The translations under genes were made by a program, and so were the position numbers. A stretch of DNA of 28,416 nt, from positions 1 through 28,416 of the IMG/VR virus record IMGVR_UViG_3300018080_000486; one strand, given 5' to 3'. Origin of the DNA: a virus. Position 1 is the stretch's first letter; each line of letters starts with the position of its first letter. The notes under the pieces are model-generated. The model worked only from the letters and a program-made list of their open reading frames with translations, ran no database searches and was not told the DNA's origin. Below are positions 13,523 through 21,820 of the stretch, piece after piece.

Positions 13523-14464
13523 TCACTTTCTGGACGAAGACTTCATCAGACGGTCCCGCCCTGGAAGGAATCGGAATCCCTTGAATTGCGGGCCGTTCGA
13601 AAATTTGTTCACACAATGGCCGGATGTCCCATCATCCCCGATATGAAGTTTGTTGCACCCGGGGACGATTTCCATGAAGTCCCCGTCCCCCGGAAACATG
13701 GGCGTGATGTCTTCGGGCGTGGGAAGAAACAGTTCTATGATAACCTTCGACGTTTCACCGGAATCCCGTTCGTCCGTTTTGATTTCCGACACCAGGCCCA
13801 TGTTCAGTCCGGATGTCCACCGGACTTCCCCGAACTGAAGATAATTTTTGAAAGGCGCGGGATAGGCCACCAGGCCGCCGATGGCCACGCGAAAGATTCG
13901 CCGGGCTTCCAGGACGTTCACCACTTCCACCCCGAATGACGTATGGGGAATCAGGTTCACCCCGCAACGGGCGTCCCCCAGTTTCCTTTCGCAAGTCCGG
14001 CCGAACACGGAACCCAGTTTCTGTTTCAGAAGGGCGGCCAGGCCCACGATATGAAACACCCACTTTTCTTCATCGTGTTCCGTGTCCTGGATTCGGTATT
14101 TCATCCGCTCGAAATATCCGGCGAACGGGAACCGCCAGTCCACGACATATTCGATGACCCACGCGCCACGGAACCGTCCGGCCCGAATGTCCGTGTTTGT
14201 GATTTGGTCCGCGGTGATGGCGCCCACCAGTTCCGCGTCCGTTTCTTCCACCCCGGATTCCTTCAGTCTACTGGAACCGTCGAAGGACCCGCCAGGGGTG
14301 TATTCCCGAAGTCCGGTGTCTTCGTCTTCGAACCAGATAGGTCTATCGTGGTCCGTCAGATAGTGAAAGACCCCGTCCGTTCGTTCAATCCGTGTCAGCT
14401 TCGCCAGGCAGAGCGTTTCCGCCGTTCGAAGGCCGTTCATCGGTTCCGATAGTTCGATGGCCAT
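13523..14464 (-). CDS. DUF2163 / BR0599-family tail hub protein (GTA gp13-like)
   Basis: 313 residues. The N-terminal half has the DUF2163 start TLCLAKLTRIERTDGVFHYLTDHDRPI (anchor TDHDR). The C-terminal half has the BR0599 signature, with a Cys pair and NKFSNGPQFKGFRFLPGRD (anchor KF.N...F.GF...PG.D), and C-terminal cysteines likely to bind a metal or iron-sulphur cluster. In gene transfer agents this protein forms part of the tail hub/baseplate. The ATG at 14464 follows CGGAGTGAACTTGA, a GGAG-type site. The start overlaps the upstream gene by 80 bases, the longest overlap in the structural block; an alternative ATG at 14440 would shorten it only slightly. The order relative to the NlpC/P60 and gp15-like genes supports the assignment. 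Confidence 0.85.
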   Translation of the reverse strand: MAIELSEPMNGLRTAETLCLAKLTRIERTDGVFHYLTDHDRPIWFEDEDTGLREYTPGGSFDGSSRLKESGVEETDAELVGAITADQITNTDIRAGRFRGAWVIEYVVDWRFPFAGYFERMKYRIQDTEHDEEKWVFHIVGLAALLKQKLGSVFGRTCERKLGDARCGVNLIPHTSFGVEVVNVLEARRIFRVAIGGLVAYPAPFKNYLQFGEVRWTSGLNMGLVSEIKTDERDSGETSKVIIELFLPTPEDITPMFPGDGDFMEIVPGCNKLHIGDDGTSGHCVNKFSNGPQFKGFRFLPGRDRLMKSSSRK

Positions 14465-15164
14465 TCAAGTTCACTCCGTTTCGGACATCGGCCAGGGTTA
14501 GATTCGCGGGCCGCCAGTCCGGAATCGGGTCCCTGGTTTCCATTTCCTGAATCAGCTTCGCGGGGTCCGCCGAACATTCTTCCTTCAGGGCCATCCGTTC
14601 TTCGGGCGGGAACGCCCATATCAGTTCCACCACCTTCCGGGAAAGCGGCGCCCCGGGGCCGCGTTCCAGGAAGTCCAGGGCCGCTTCCTTCCGAATCCAG
14701 AACCGCCAGGTGGCGCGGTCCAGTTCCCGCCTTCGTTCCGGTGTCAGGTCCCCCAGGCGGGCCTTCAAAGCCACCGCCTGGCCATAGAACAGGTTCACTT
14801 CCCGAAGGGTGTCCGCCAGATAGCCGTCTATCTGAAGGGCTTTGTGACGTTCCCGCCAGATGTCCACTTCCGCCAGACGAAGTTCGGCCCATTGAACTTT
14901 GGACCAGTTCCGTTCATTCGGAAGTTCCCCCACCAGTTCCTTCCGCTTCGCTTCCGCCAGGTCTTCCTTCGCCTTCGCTTCTTCGCGGTCCAGGAACATC
15001 TGGGCCATGGAATGAAGGCGGCCATGAAGTTCGCGAACCGCCTGGACGAACATTCCATACAATGTCCCGCCCGCCCGATAGGTGATGAACTGGTCCACCT
15101 GAAGGTCCGAATGGAACGCCTGGTGAAGTCCCAGAAGTTCCTGAATCTTTTCCCCGTGGTTCAT
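14385..15164 (-). CDS. helical hypothetical protein in the tail-tip cluster
   Basis: 259 residues, mostly helical and charged. A Lys/Glu/Ala-rich coiled-coil-like run spans about residues 58-95 (DREEAKAKEDLAEAKRKEL), followed by Arg/Trp-rich helices (AELRLAEVDIWRERHKAL, DRATWRFWIRKEAALDFL). The C-terminus is polar and disordered. Its start overlaps the kelch gene stop (ATGA) and its 3' end overlaps the DUF2163 start. No family is recognised. A position between the kelch protein and the hub suggests a minor tail or assembly function, perhaps a chaperone for the neighbouring fibre protein, but this is inference from position only. Confidence 0.65.
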   Translation of the reverse strand: MNHGEKIQELLGLHQAFHSDLQVDQFITYRAGGTLYGMFVQAVRELHGRLHSMAQMFLDREEAKAKEDLAEAKRKELVGELPNERNWSKVQWAELRLAEVDIWRERHKALQIDGYLADTLREVNLFYGQAVALKARLGDLTPERRRELDRATWRFWIRKEAALDFLERGPGAPLSRKVVELIWAFPPEERMALKEECSADPAKLIQEMETRDPIPDWRPANLTLADVRNGVNLNGHRTIGTDERPSNGGNALPGEADTD

Positions 15165-16360
15165 GCGGTGATTCCCTTCCCCGTATTATAGACGTGACGC
15201 CTGGGGGAATACGGAATGTCCGAAAGGGCCGTCCAAAGTCCGGCGCCGATGTCTTCAAACGTTCCGTGTTCCTTTTCCGTGGCCGTTTGGTCATTCGCGA
15301 TGAAACACTTTCCACCTATCTGATATCCGGAGTGTTCGAACTTCCCGGAACTATAGGGCCAGTCCGTCTTCGCGGTCCATGTCCCGGCCGTGGGGTCATA
15401 TTCGTCCGTGTCCCGATATCGGGTGGATGAATCCGGGGAACCCATGAAGGAAAAAATGGAACCATTCAGTTCCATGGTGGGGAAATAGCGGAAGTTCACG
15501 CCCGGCCGCGCCACCTTTTCGGCCCAGGTCCCGGAACCGCCGGGTGTCAGTTCATAGACCACGTTCGTGGCCTGGCCGCGAACATTGTAAACCTTCCCGC
15601 CCGCCGCGTCACAGGACCCCTGAAGGGTTCCCACTGGCATATCCGTTAGGTCCGTCCACGTTCCCGCGCCGGACGGATTGAATTCTTCCGTGGTCTTCTG
15701 GGAACCACCATCCTGGCCGCCGATTCGATAGCCCAGGTTTGACACCTGGGCGCCGCTATGCGAATGGGCGTAAGTCCCCATGGCCGTCTTCGCGGTGAAA
15801 GTGGGTGGGTCATATTCGTCACAGGATGTCACGCCCACGTCCCCGCCGAAGATATAGCCGGACGTGGAAATCACGAACATCCCGGCCGTGTTCCGGTCCC
15901 TGGGGGAATCCGTCTTTTGCGTCCAGACGGATAGCTGTTGATTGTATTCCCAGACCACCTTCGATGACGAAGGAAGGCCGCCGATGATATAGCCCAGGAC
16001 CGCGGCCGGGGGATTCACCACCGTGTTTTGCGTCCCGACATGAACCTTCCACGTTCCCGCGTTCGTGGAATTTTCCACCAGGTGGACGGTGGCGAAGTCA
16101 TCCGGGGACAGGGTGGCCACCGTCCCGTTTCCCCAGTCCTTCAGGGTGATGGAATTCGAACCTTCCACGATGACATAGAACATGGGTCCGCCCAGGTTCA
16201 GTCCCTTCGCGGGCGGAAGCCGGACGGACAGTCCCGAAGTGGTGGCGGTGATGACCAGGGTTCGGGTCAGGTGCCAGAACAGGGTCAGGTTCGAATTGAT
16301 GGAAAGTTCCAGGCTTTCGCCATAGAAATAGCTTTCCCGCGTTCGCCCGCTTTCACCCAT
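15161..16360 (-). CDS. kelch-repeat beta-propeller tail protein
   Basis: 399 residues. The N-terminal 130 residues form a beta-rich virion-attachment-like module (GGPMFYVIVEGSNSITL, then LSPDDFATVHLVENST, split here). From about residue 130 to the end are six kelch-like units, each with a hydrophobic-GG strand and a later Y/F..(P)...W..K/L.D.P strand: IIGGLPSSS, YIFGGDVG, YRIGGQDGG, YNVRGQAT, FSFMGSPD and a final FIANDQ unit, with spacers such as TWTDLTDMPVG and TWTAKTDWPY. This predicts a six-bladed propeller. Kelch propellers bind proteins or glycans and are uncommon in phage virions. It lies directly after the DUF2460 distal tail gene, so it is probably a receptor-binding or tail-side adhesin. 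Start and stop abut neighbouring genes. Confidence 0.75.
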   Translation of the reverse strand: MGESGRTRESYFYGESLELSINSNLTLFWHLTRTLVITATTSGLSVRLPPAKGLNLGGPMFYVIVEGSNSITLKDWGNGTVATLSPDDFATVHLVENSTNAGTWKVHVGTQNTVVNPPAAVLGYIIGGLPSSSKVVWEYNQQLSVWTQKTDSPRDRNTAGMFVISTSGYIFGGDVGVTSCDEYDPPTFTAKTAMGTYAHSHSGAQVSNLGYRIGGQDGGSQKTTEEFNPSGAGTWTDLTDMPVGTLQGSCDAAGGKVYNVRGQATNVVYELTPGGSGTWAEKVARPGVNFRYFPTMELNGSIFSFMGSPDSSTRYRDTDEYDPTAGTWTAKTDWPYSSGKFEHSGYQIGGKCFIANDQTATEKEHGTFEDIGAGLWTALSDIPYSPRRHVYNTGKGITA

Positions 16361-17335
16361 TTATTTGGCCCGCCATGTTTTGTTTCCCGTCGAATCCACG
16401 GACAGGACGATGACCACCGAATTCCCGGCGGACACGGCCACCAGTTCCGTGTCATCCGGATTCCGGATGGAAAAGGAAGTGGTCCCGTCATTGAAATAGT
16501 AGAAATGGGGTCCGCCCGTGGGAATGGGGTCCGCGTTCGGAAGGAAGCCCTTCAGGCCCGCGGCCGTCTGTTCGGTGGTATGAACCCGGCCCTGAAGAAG
16601 TGTCAGGTTCACGTCCCCGGTGATGATTCCCCATTCCTTCGAACCGCCGAAGAAGAATTCCCCGTGGTGAACTTCGGTGTCCGCCTTCATTTCGATGATA
16701 GGGATATCATCTATCCCCATCACGTCCCCTTCGTCCGCTTCGATGTCCAGAAGGACATCCGCTTCCTGGCCGAATCGACACGGAACATGAAACTGTCCAC
16801 CCCAGGTCAGGGTCCCCGCTGAAGGTGGCGTGGAAAAGGTTATCAGTCCGGTGGTGGGGTCCAGGGTCCATCCACTGGTGATTTCCACCGCGTCCTTTCC
16901 GATGACCACGGTCCCGTCTATCGGTTTCAGGATGGTTCGTTCGCGGGTCACCCCGCCGTCAATATACTGTTTCGATAGCTGGAACGTGGTGGCCGCGCCA
17001 TCGGCCGTTCCCAGAATCATGTCGGTAAAGGCCACCGCGCCCACGCCGTTTTCCCCGGTGGCAAAATCGGACCAATCTAACATCCGGAAGCCGAAGGCGG
17101 ACCCGCGCCGCGCCATATAGAACGTCTTCACCGCGAAAACGTCCGCCTGGGTTCGAATGTTATAGGCGCCATTGAATCGGTGTCGGGCTTCTTCCCATCG
17201 GGACACCACTTCTTCATGTCCGGAATCCCCTTCGAACACGAAGGACTTGAACCCGGGTCCGCCGCGTGAACCCGGCGCCAGGCCCGCAACGGACCCCGAA
17301 CCCGTGGGGAAGATAGCGTCTTCGTGAAAGCCCAT
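16361..17335 (-). CDS. DUF2460-family distal tail protein (GTA gp12-like) with extra C-terminal module
   Basis: 324 residues. The first 220 match DUF2460/TIGR02217: FPTGSGSVAG near the start, GGPGFKSFVFEGDSGHEE, RWEEARHRFNGAYNIRT, FYMARRGSAFGFRMLDWSDF, and an SGWTLDPTTGLITFSTPP block followed by a FHVPCRF strand. This family forms the distal tail ring joining the tube to the hub. The last 75 residues (from about 250) are an added beta domain starting GGPHFYYFNDG and ending NKTWRAK. It resembles the N-terminal part of the kelch protein encoded next door, suggesting an adaptor for that protein. A short gap separates it from the tape measure stop. Confidence 0.85.
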   Translation of the reverse strand: MGFHEDAIFPTGSGSVAGLAPGSRGGPGFKSFVFEGDSGHEEVVSRWEEARHRFNGAYNIRTQADVFAVKTFYMARRGSAFGFRMLDWSDFATGENGVGAVAFTDMILGTADGAATTFQLSKQYIDGGVTRERTILKPIDGTVVIGKDAVEITSGWTLDPTTGLITFSTPPSAGTLTWGGQFHVPCRFGQEADVLLDIEADEGDVMGIDDIPIIEMKADTEVHHGEFFFGGSKEWGIITGDVNLTLLQGRVHTTEQTAAGLKGFLPNADPIPTGGPHFYYFNDGTTSFSIRNPDDTELVAVSAGNSVVIVLSVDSTGNKTWRAK

Positions 17336-17338
17336 CAG

Positions 17339-20300
17339 CTAAACCTTTCGCGAAAGTTCCCGCGCCCGCTTCGATAGCTGGCGCCGCGTTCGTCGGAATC
17401 CGTCTTCCGTTCCCTTCACGCCATGATAGTGGAAATGGAAGGTTTGGTTTCTGTTGTCCTGGGACGTGGCGGACGTGGTGGTGGACACGGGCGCCGGTCC
17501 GGACCCACTGGCCGCGGCCGCGGCGGCCACGTTCGTTCGGAATAGCGGTTCCGCCTTCGGCCGCGAAGGGTCTGTCCGGTCCATGGCCGTGACCCGGACA
17601 CCCAGGCGGCCCTGGTCATCCCGCTTCAACGGAACCGGCCGTCCCGTTTCCGTGTCCCGAAGGGCCGGTCCCTGGTTCGTGATGACCACCGGGACCACCG
17701 CTTCCGTTCCACGTTCGCCCATCACGCCGGTTTTCCCGCCCGGAAGCGGGAAGAAGGTGGGGAAGTTCACCAGGTCCCCGGCCGCGTGGGGAATGGGTTT
17801 TCCGTCCTGAAAAACCGCGCCGCGCCAGACGCCACTTCCGCCGAAGATTCCGGACAGGAAGCCGCCACCCGAACCGGACAGGGCTTTCAGGAATGAAGAC
17901 GCCAAATCCTGAAGAAGTTTGGTCAGTTCTTCGGTCAGTGGTTCAATCAATAGTTCCCGCTGAAGGGTGGCCTGGACATTCCTGGCGAACTGTTCCAGGG
18001 CCTGTTCCGCGTCGATGGTTCCCAAAAGGAACTGGTCCAGGGCGCCGCCGAAGGCGTCGGAAATTCCCTTGGCAATTTCGAACGCCTTTTCTTCCCGGAG
18101 AATGGATTCGGCCAGGATTTCAATGGCGGCCGCTTCCCGTTCGATGGCTTCCGTGGAAGAACGCCTGGACGCTATCAGGATTTCCCGTTCCAGGTTCGTC
18201 TTTCCGATCAAATCCAGTTCCAGGCCCAGGCGTTCCCGAAGTCCGGTGATGGCCGGGATGGCGTCCGCTTCCCTCTGAAGGGTCTTCGCCCGCTTTTCCA
18301 GTCCTTCGTTTGTCTGGTCCAGGATGGCCCGAAGGTTCTGGTTTTCCTGAATCAGAGTCTTCACCGCTTTTGTTTCTTCGTCGGACAGTTTCAGTTTCGC
18401 CTGACCCAGAATGGCGGCCGCTTCCAGCCGGGCTTCTTCGATTTCCCGGGCCTCCTTTCCCTGTTCGATTTCCAGACGAAGAAGGCGGTTCGATTCCGCA
18501 AGGTCTTTCAGATAGGCCGCCAGGTCATCCCGGGCTTCCTTCCTGGCCTGAACCCGGCGAAGCCGCTGAAGTAGCGTGATTTCGAATTCCACCAGTTTCA
18601 GGACCCATTCATGGTCCGCGATTCCCCGCTTGATTGATTCCGCCTGGGCCTTTCGCTTCGCGGTGATTAGTTCGATTTCATCCGCGTCTTTCCCTATCAG
18701 TTCGGCTTCCAGTTCGTACGCGGCGGACAGTTCCCGTTGAAGTTTCCGAATCTTCACGATTTCGGATTCGGCTTCGTCCCCGCCTTCGGCCTGGAACTTG
18801 ATTCGGATTTCTTCGCCCATCTTTTCCAGTTCGGGGGTCAGTTTCTTGATTCGCCCTTCCACCAGGTCCATGGCCTGGTCCGTGTCCACGCGAACCAGTT
18901 TCAGGGATTCCAGGATGGCGGACACGTCCAGGGCGTCCAGTGGAACGGACCAAACATCCTGAAGGTTTCGAACCGCCGCGGTCCCTTGTCCCTTGAATTT
19001 TTCCACCAGTTTCGCCAGTTCCGGGTCCGCGGAAGCCGCCGCCTTTGCGATGGATTCGGTGAAGGAATCTTCGATGGGTTCAAACAGCTTCGGGAAGTCC
19101 GTCAGCTTCATCAGGTCCCCGATGTTCACGCCACCCGCGGCCTGGGCCTGGTTCACCAGGTCTTCCACTATCAGGCGGCCCAGGTCCCCTTCCACGTCTG
19201 GCGAAAGGTCCACCAGGTCCGTGAATTTCACCAGGGGTTTGTCCGAAGCCGCCAGTTCGTCCGCCCGGTCCTTCAACAGTTCGATTTCCCCGCGAAGTTT
19301 CGCGAAGGCCCGTTCCACGTCCCCCGCTTCCTGGGCGCGTTCCCTGGCGATTCGGAGTTCCCGAAGGCCGGAAGCGGCGTTTTCCAGTTCCACGGTTTCG
19401 TCCTTCAGGCGTTCCGTGGCGTCCGCCGCCCGCGTCAGGTGACCGAACAGGGCTTCCAGTCCGCCGATGACCAGGCCGATGGCGGTTATCATGATACCGA
19501 TGGGATTCGCCTTCGCCGCCGCATTGAATCCCAGTTGCGCCACGGTGGCGCGGCCTAACCAGACGATGAACCGCGAACCCACGATAAGGGCCAGGGACGT
19601 GGCCATGAACTGAAGACCCGTGGCCACCAGTTGAACCGAAGTCCCGGCGCGTTCGCCCGCGGTGTCAAGCTGAAACAGAAAGGAAATGGCGCCGGACATG
19701 GTGTCCACCAGGTCCGCCAGGACCCCGTTCGATTCGCCCAGGCGTTCGATGATGACCCGGCCCATGGTGTTCCCCAGGATGGTCCACCTGGCGGCCAGGG
19801 TCTGTGCGGCGGCGGCGGATTCATTCGTCAGGGCCGTGTTCGATTCCCATTCCTTCGCGGCCGCGGCCACTTTGTCCGCCACCAGGTCCGAATTTTTCGC
19901 CAGGGTGGGAAGAACCTTCAGGAGTTCTTCGCCCTGAAGGCCGAATTCCGCCAGGGTGGCCGTCACGTCCCCGCCCTTCGCCACGATTCGGCCCAGTCCT
20001 TCCACGAATAGCTGGAATCCGGCCACCGCGTCCTGGCGGAAAATCCGGGATATGTCTTCTTCGGTTCGGCCGGTCAGTTCGGCCAGGGCTTCCAGTTCCT
20101 TCCCCTGGTTCCTGATGGCCGCGTCCATGGCCCTGAAGGCCCGCCCAGTGGCCGAACCGGCCAGTTCCGCCCGGACACCCAGGGAAGCATAGACGGCCCC
20201 CAGGGCGGCCGCCTGTTGGGCGTTCGTCCCGAAGGCGGCCGTGGCCGCCGCCACCTGGTTCGCGGTGAAGGCGATTTCCCGTTCCGTGGCCGCGGACGTG

Positions 20301-20878
20301 TTCCCCAGTTTCACCAGGACGGACGCCACGCGGTCCACTTCACTGACCGCTTCCCCAGTGATGTTCATCAGGCGGGCCAGGGACGTGGCGCCTTCCGCGC
20401 CCGCCAGGTCCGAAGCCGAACCCAGACGCGCCACGGTGGCCGTGAACTTCACGATGTTGTCCGAACCGGAAACGCCTAGCTGGCCCGCGGCCTGGGCGAT
20501 ATCCAGAAGGTCCCGGCGGGACTGGGGAATGATGGTGGAAAGCCGAAGGATGTCCGAACCCAAGTCCTGAAGGGCCTGGCCGGAAAGGTCTGAAGTCTTT
20601 CCAACACCCACCAGGCCGGTTTCATATTCCACCAGGGAACCCAGGATGGCCCGGCCACTGAAGGCCGCCGCGATTCCCGCGCCGACACCCAGAAGGGCCG
20701 TCTTCACCCGCTGGCCCGTCTTTTCAACGGAATCCAGTTCACGGTCCACGCCATCCACCGCCTTCGCGGCGCGGCGTGAATCCTTCACGATGGAATCGGA
20801 CGCCTGATTATACTGGGCCGCGCCCTGGGCGGCGCCGCGGGCGTCCAGTTTAATCCGTAGGGTTCCCTCTGTTGCCAT
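17339..20878 (-). CDS. tail tape measure protein
   Basis: 1179 residues, by far the largest gene. The N-terminal 350 residues have the TP901/PhageMin_Tail character: a helical start with KDSRRAAKAVDGVDRELDS, then YETGLVGVGKTSDLSG and a Gly/Ala-rich helical repeat region with LAGAEGATSLARLMNITGEAVSEV. A hydrophobic patch at about 430-480 (NPIGIMITAIGLVIGGLEALFG) is typical of tape measures and probably inserts in the membrane during DNA ejection. Long charged coiled coils follow. The C-terminus has an Ala/Ser/Thr linker and ends RARELSRKV. At roughly 1.5 angstrom per residue, the usual scaling, the tail would be about 175 nm long. The start follows AAGAAAGGGAACCA and overlaps the end of the tail-chaperone frameshift frame, as is normal. 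Confidence 0.9.
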   Translation of the reverse strand: MATEGTLRIKLDARGAAQGAAQYNQASDSIVKDSRRAAKAVDGVDRELDSVEKTGQRVKTALLGVGAGIAAAFSGRAILGSLVEYETGLVGVGKTSDLSGQALQDLGSDILRLSTIIPQSRRDLLDIAQAAGQLGVSGSDNIVKFTATVARLGSASDLAGAEGATSLARLMNITGEAVSEVDRVASVLVKLGNTSAATEREIAFTANQVAAATAAFGTNAQQAAALGAVYASLGVRAELAGSATGRAFRAMDAAIRNQGKELEALAELTGRTEEDISRIFRQDAVAGFQLFVEGLGRIVAKGGDVTATLAEFGLQGEELLKVLPTLAKNSDLVADKVAAAAKEWESNTALTNESAAAAQTLAARWTILGNTMGRVIIERLGESNGVLADLVDTMSGAISFLFQLDTAGERAGTSVQLVATGLQFMATSLALIVGSRFIVWLGRATVAQLGFNAAAKANPIGIMITAIGLVIGGLEALFGHLTRAADATERLKDETVELENAASGLRELRIARERAQEAGDVERAFAKLRGEIELLKDRADELAASDKPLVKFTDLVDLSPDVEGDLGRLIVEDLVNQAQAAGGVNIGDLMKLTDFPKLFEPIEDSFTESIAKAAASADPELAKLVEKFKGQGTAAVRNLQDVWSVPLDALDVSAILESLKLVRVDTDQAMDLVEGRIKKLTPELEKMGEEIRIKFQAEGGDEAESEIVKIRKLQRELSAAYELEAELIGKDADEIELITAKRKAQAESIKRGIADHEWVLKLVEFEITLLQRLRRVQARKEARDDLAAYLKDLAESNRLLRLEIEQGKEAREIEEARLEAAAILGQAKLKLSDEETKAVKTLIQENQNLRAILDQTNEGLEKRAKTLQREADAIPAITGLRERLGLELDLIGKTNLEREILIASRRSSTEAIEREAAAIEILAESILREEKAFEIAKGISDAFGGALDQFLLGTIDAEQALEQFARNVQATLQRELLIEPLTEELTKLLQDLASSFLKALSGSGGGFLSGIFGGSGVWRGAVFQDGKPIPHAAGDLVNFPTFFPLPGGKTGVMGERGTEAVVPVVITNQGPALRDTETGRPVPLKRDDQGRLGVRVTAMDRTDPSRPKAEPLFRTNVAAAAAASGSGPAPVSTTTSATSQDNRNQTFHFHYHGVKGTEDGFRRTRRQLSKRARELSRKV

Positions 20879-21784
20879 TGGTTCCCTTTCTTGGGTCTTC
20901 AGCTAGTTTCAATTTCACCCAGTCTTTCAGGGAACCCTTCGGGCCATCCTTCGGTTCTTCCGTTTGAATCTTGCCAGTTTCTTCGTCCTTCGTCCACTTG
21001 TCCCGGTTCGATTCCTTCAGGTGGACCCATTCCATCCAGGTTTCATCCAGGACGAACACCAGGCGATAGAACAGGACACGGTCCGGAACGTGTTCCACGC
21101 CATGAATGCGAAGCCACGATTCCACCCGCCCTTCCTGGGTGAACCCCGCGTCTTCCTTCCGCCGCCGGGCCTGAAGGTCCCCCCACCCGTTCCAGACCCA
21201 GACGATGTCTTCGAACAGGCGCGGCCGATAGGAAATCGGGGTGGTTTCCCCGCGGGCGCGGCGCCGGGCGTGAAGCGGGGAACGTTCCCACCCTTCGAAG
21301 ATTCTGGCCCACCGTTCCCATTCCAGGGACCAGGCCAGGAAGGCTTTCAGTTTCCCGCCGAATCCTGTTCCGCTTTCCTCTGGTCATCGGCGTCCATCCC
21401 GAAGTTCCTGGGGTTCGAACCCGTGGCCAGAAGCCATTCATAGAATTCCCCGAAGCCGGGGTTTTCCAGGACTTCCAGCTTCCGTTCCGGCGTGTTGAAG
21501 TGGGACAGGTCCGTCCCGTCATCCAGCTTCCCGCCCATGAACTTCAGAAGGATGAACTTCGCGACGGCGGGCGCCACGATAAGGCGGATTTCTTCGTCCG
21601 TGGCTTCGCCCTGGCGAATCCGCTGAAGATAGGGCTGAATCAGCTTCGAACGTTCCCGCTGATAGTCCGGGTTCGTGGTGGACCCCACCAGAACGGGAAT
21701 CTTCCCGTCTTCCACCACGAAATCACGTTCTACGCCATGGGTTTCTTTGTCCGGGTCGAAGTGAAGTCTTCGGAGTGTTCCCAT
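20850..21784 (-). CDS. tail assembly chaperone, -1 frameshift product (GT-like)
   Basis: This feature is the frameshifted form. Ribosomes read 145 codons of the short chaperone gene from the ATG at 21784, slip back one base on GGGAAAC (21356-21350), and continue in the -1 frame to a stop at 20852-20850. This adds 166 residues, for about 311 in total. The downstream frame is open from before the slip site with no good start of its own. It encodes KLKAFLAWSLEWERW, then a Pro/Arg-rich middle, a VESWLRIHGVEHVPDRVLF stretch and a Lys-rich C-terminus. In lambda-like phages the G and GT proteins escort the tape measure during tail assembly. The arrangement, between the tube and tape measure genes, is exactly the expected one. 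Confidence 0.85.
21347..21784 (-). CDS. tail assembly chaperone, unshifted product (G-like)
   Basis: 145 residues, MGTLRRLHFDPDKETHGVERD onward. The ATG at 21784 is preceded by GAAATGGAAAGGAAAGACTG, with GAAAGGA as the ribosome-binding site; a longer in-frame extension upstream (to 22048) lies inside the tail tube gene and is rejected. A helical core (LIQPYLQRIRQGEATDEE, IVAPAVAKFILLKFMGG) and an acidic C-terminus (GMDADDQRKAEQDSAGN) fit the chaperone family. The TGA at 21349-21347 directly follows the slippery heptamer, so most ribosomes stop here. Confidence 0.8.
   Translation of the reverse strand: MGTLRRLHFDPDKETHGVERDFVVEDGKIPVLVGSTTNPDYQRERSKLIQPYLQRIRQGEATDEEIRLIVAPAVAKFILLKFMGGKLDDGTDLSHFNTPERKLEVLENPGFGEFYEWLLATGSNPRNFGMDADDQRKAEQDSAGN
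21350..21356 (-). promoter_or_regulatory. programmed -1 ribosomal frameshift site GGGAAAC
   Basis: Read on the - strand, the zero frame is GCG-GGA-AAC-TGA, so the heptamer G-GGA-AAC has the X-XXY-YYZ form needed for tandem -1 slippage, and the zero-frame stop follows immediately. Lambda uses GGGAAAG at the same place. Downstream RNA is GC-rich, but I cannot confirm a stimulatory structure by eye. Confidence 0.85.
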
Positions 21785-21820
21785 CAGTCTTTCCTTTCCA
21801 TTTCCGTTTCCAGAACTGGC

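Noticed and set aside
13055-14452. Long + strand open frames opposite the tail hub genes
   Set aside because: They mirror the coding strand of DUF2163 and neighbouring genes and show no family motifs or start signals.
20850-21125. Independent 91-codon gene after the tail chaperone
   Set aside because: Its ATG is internal to a longer frame reached by the -1 slip at GGGAAAC and has no ribosome-binding site; it is the C-terminal part of the frameshift product.
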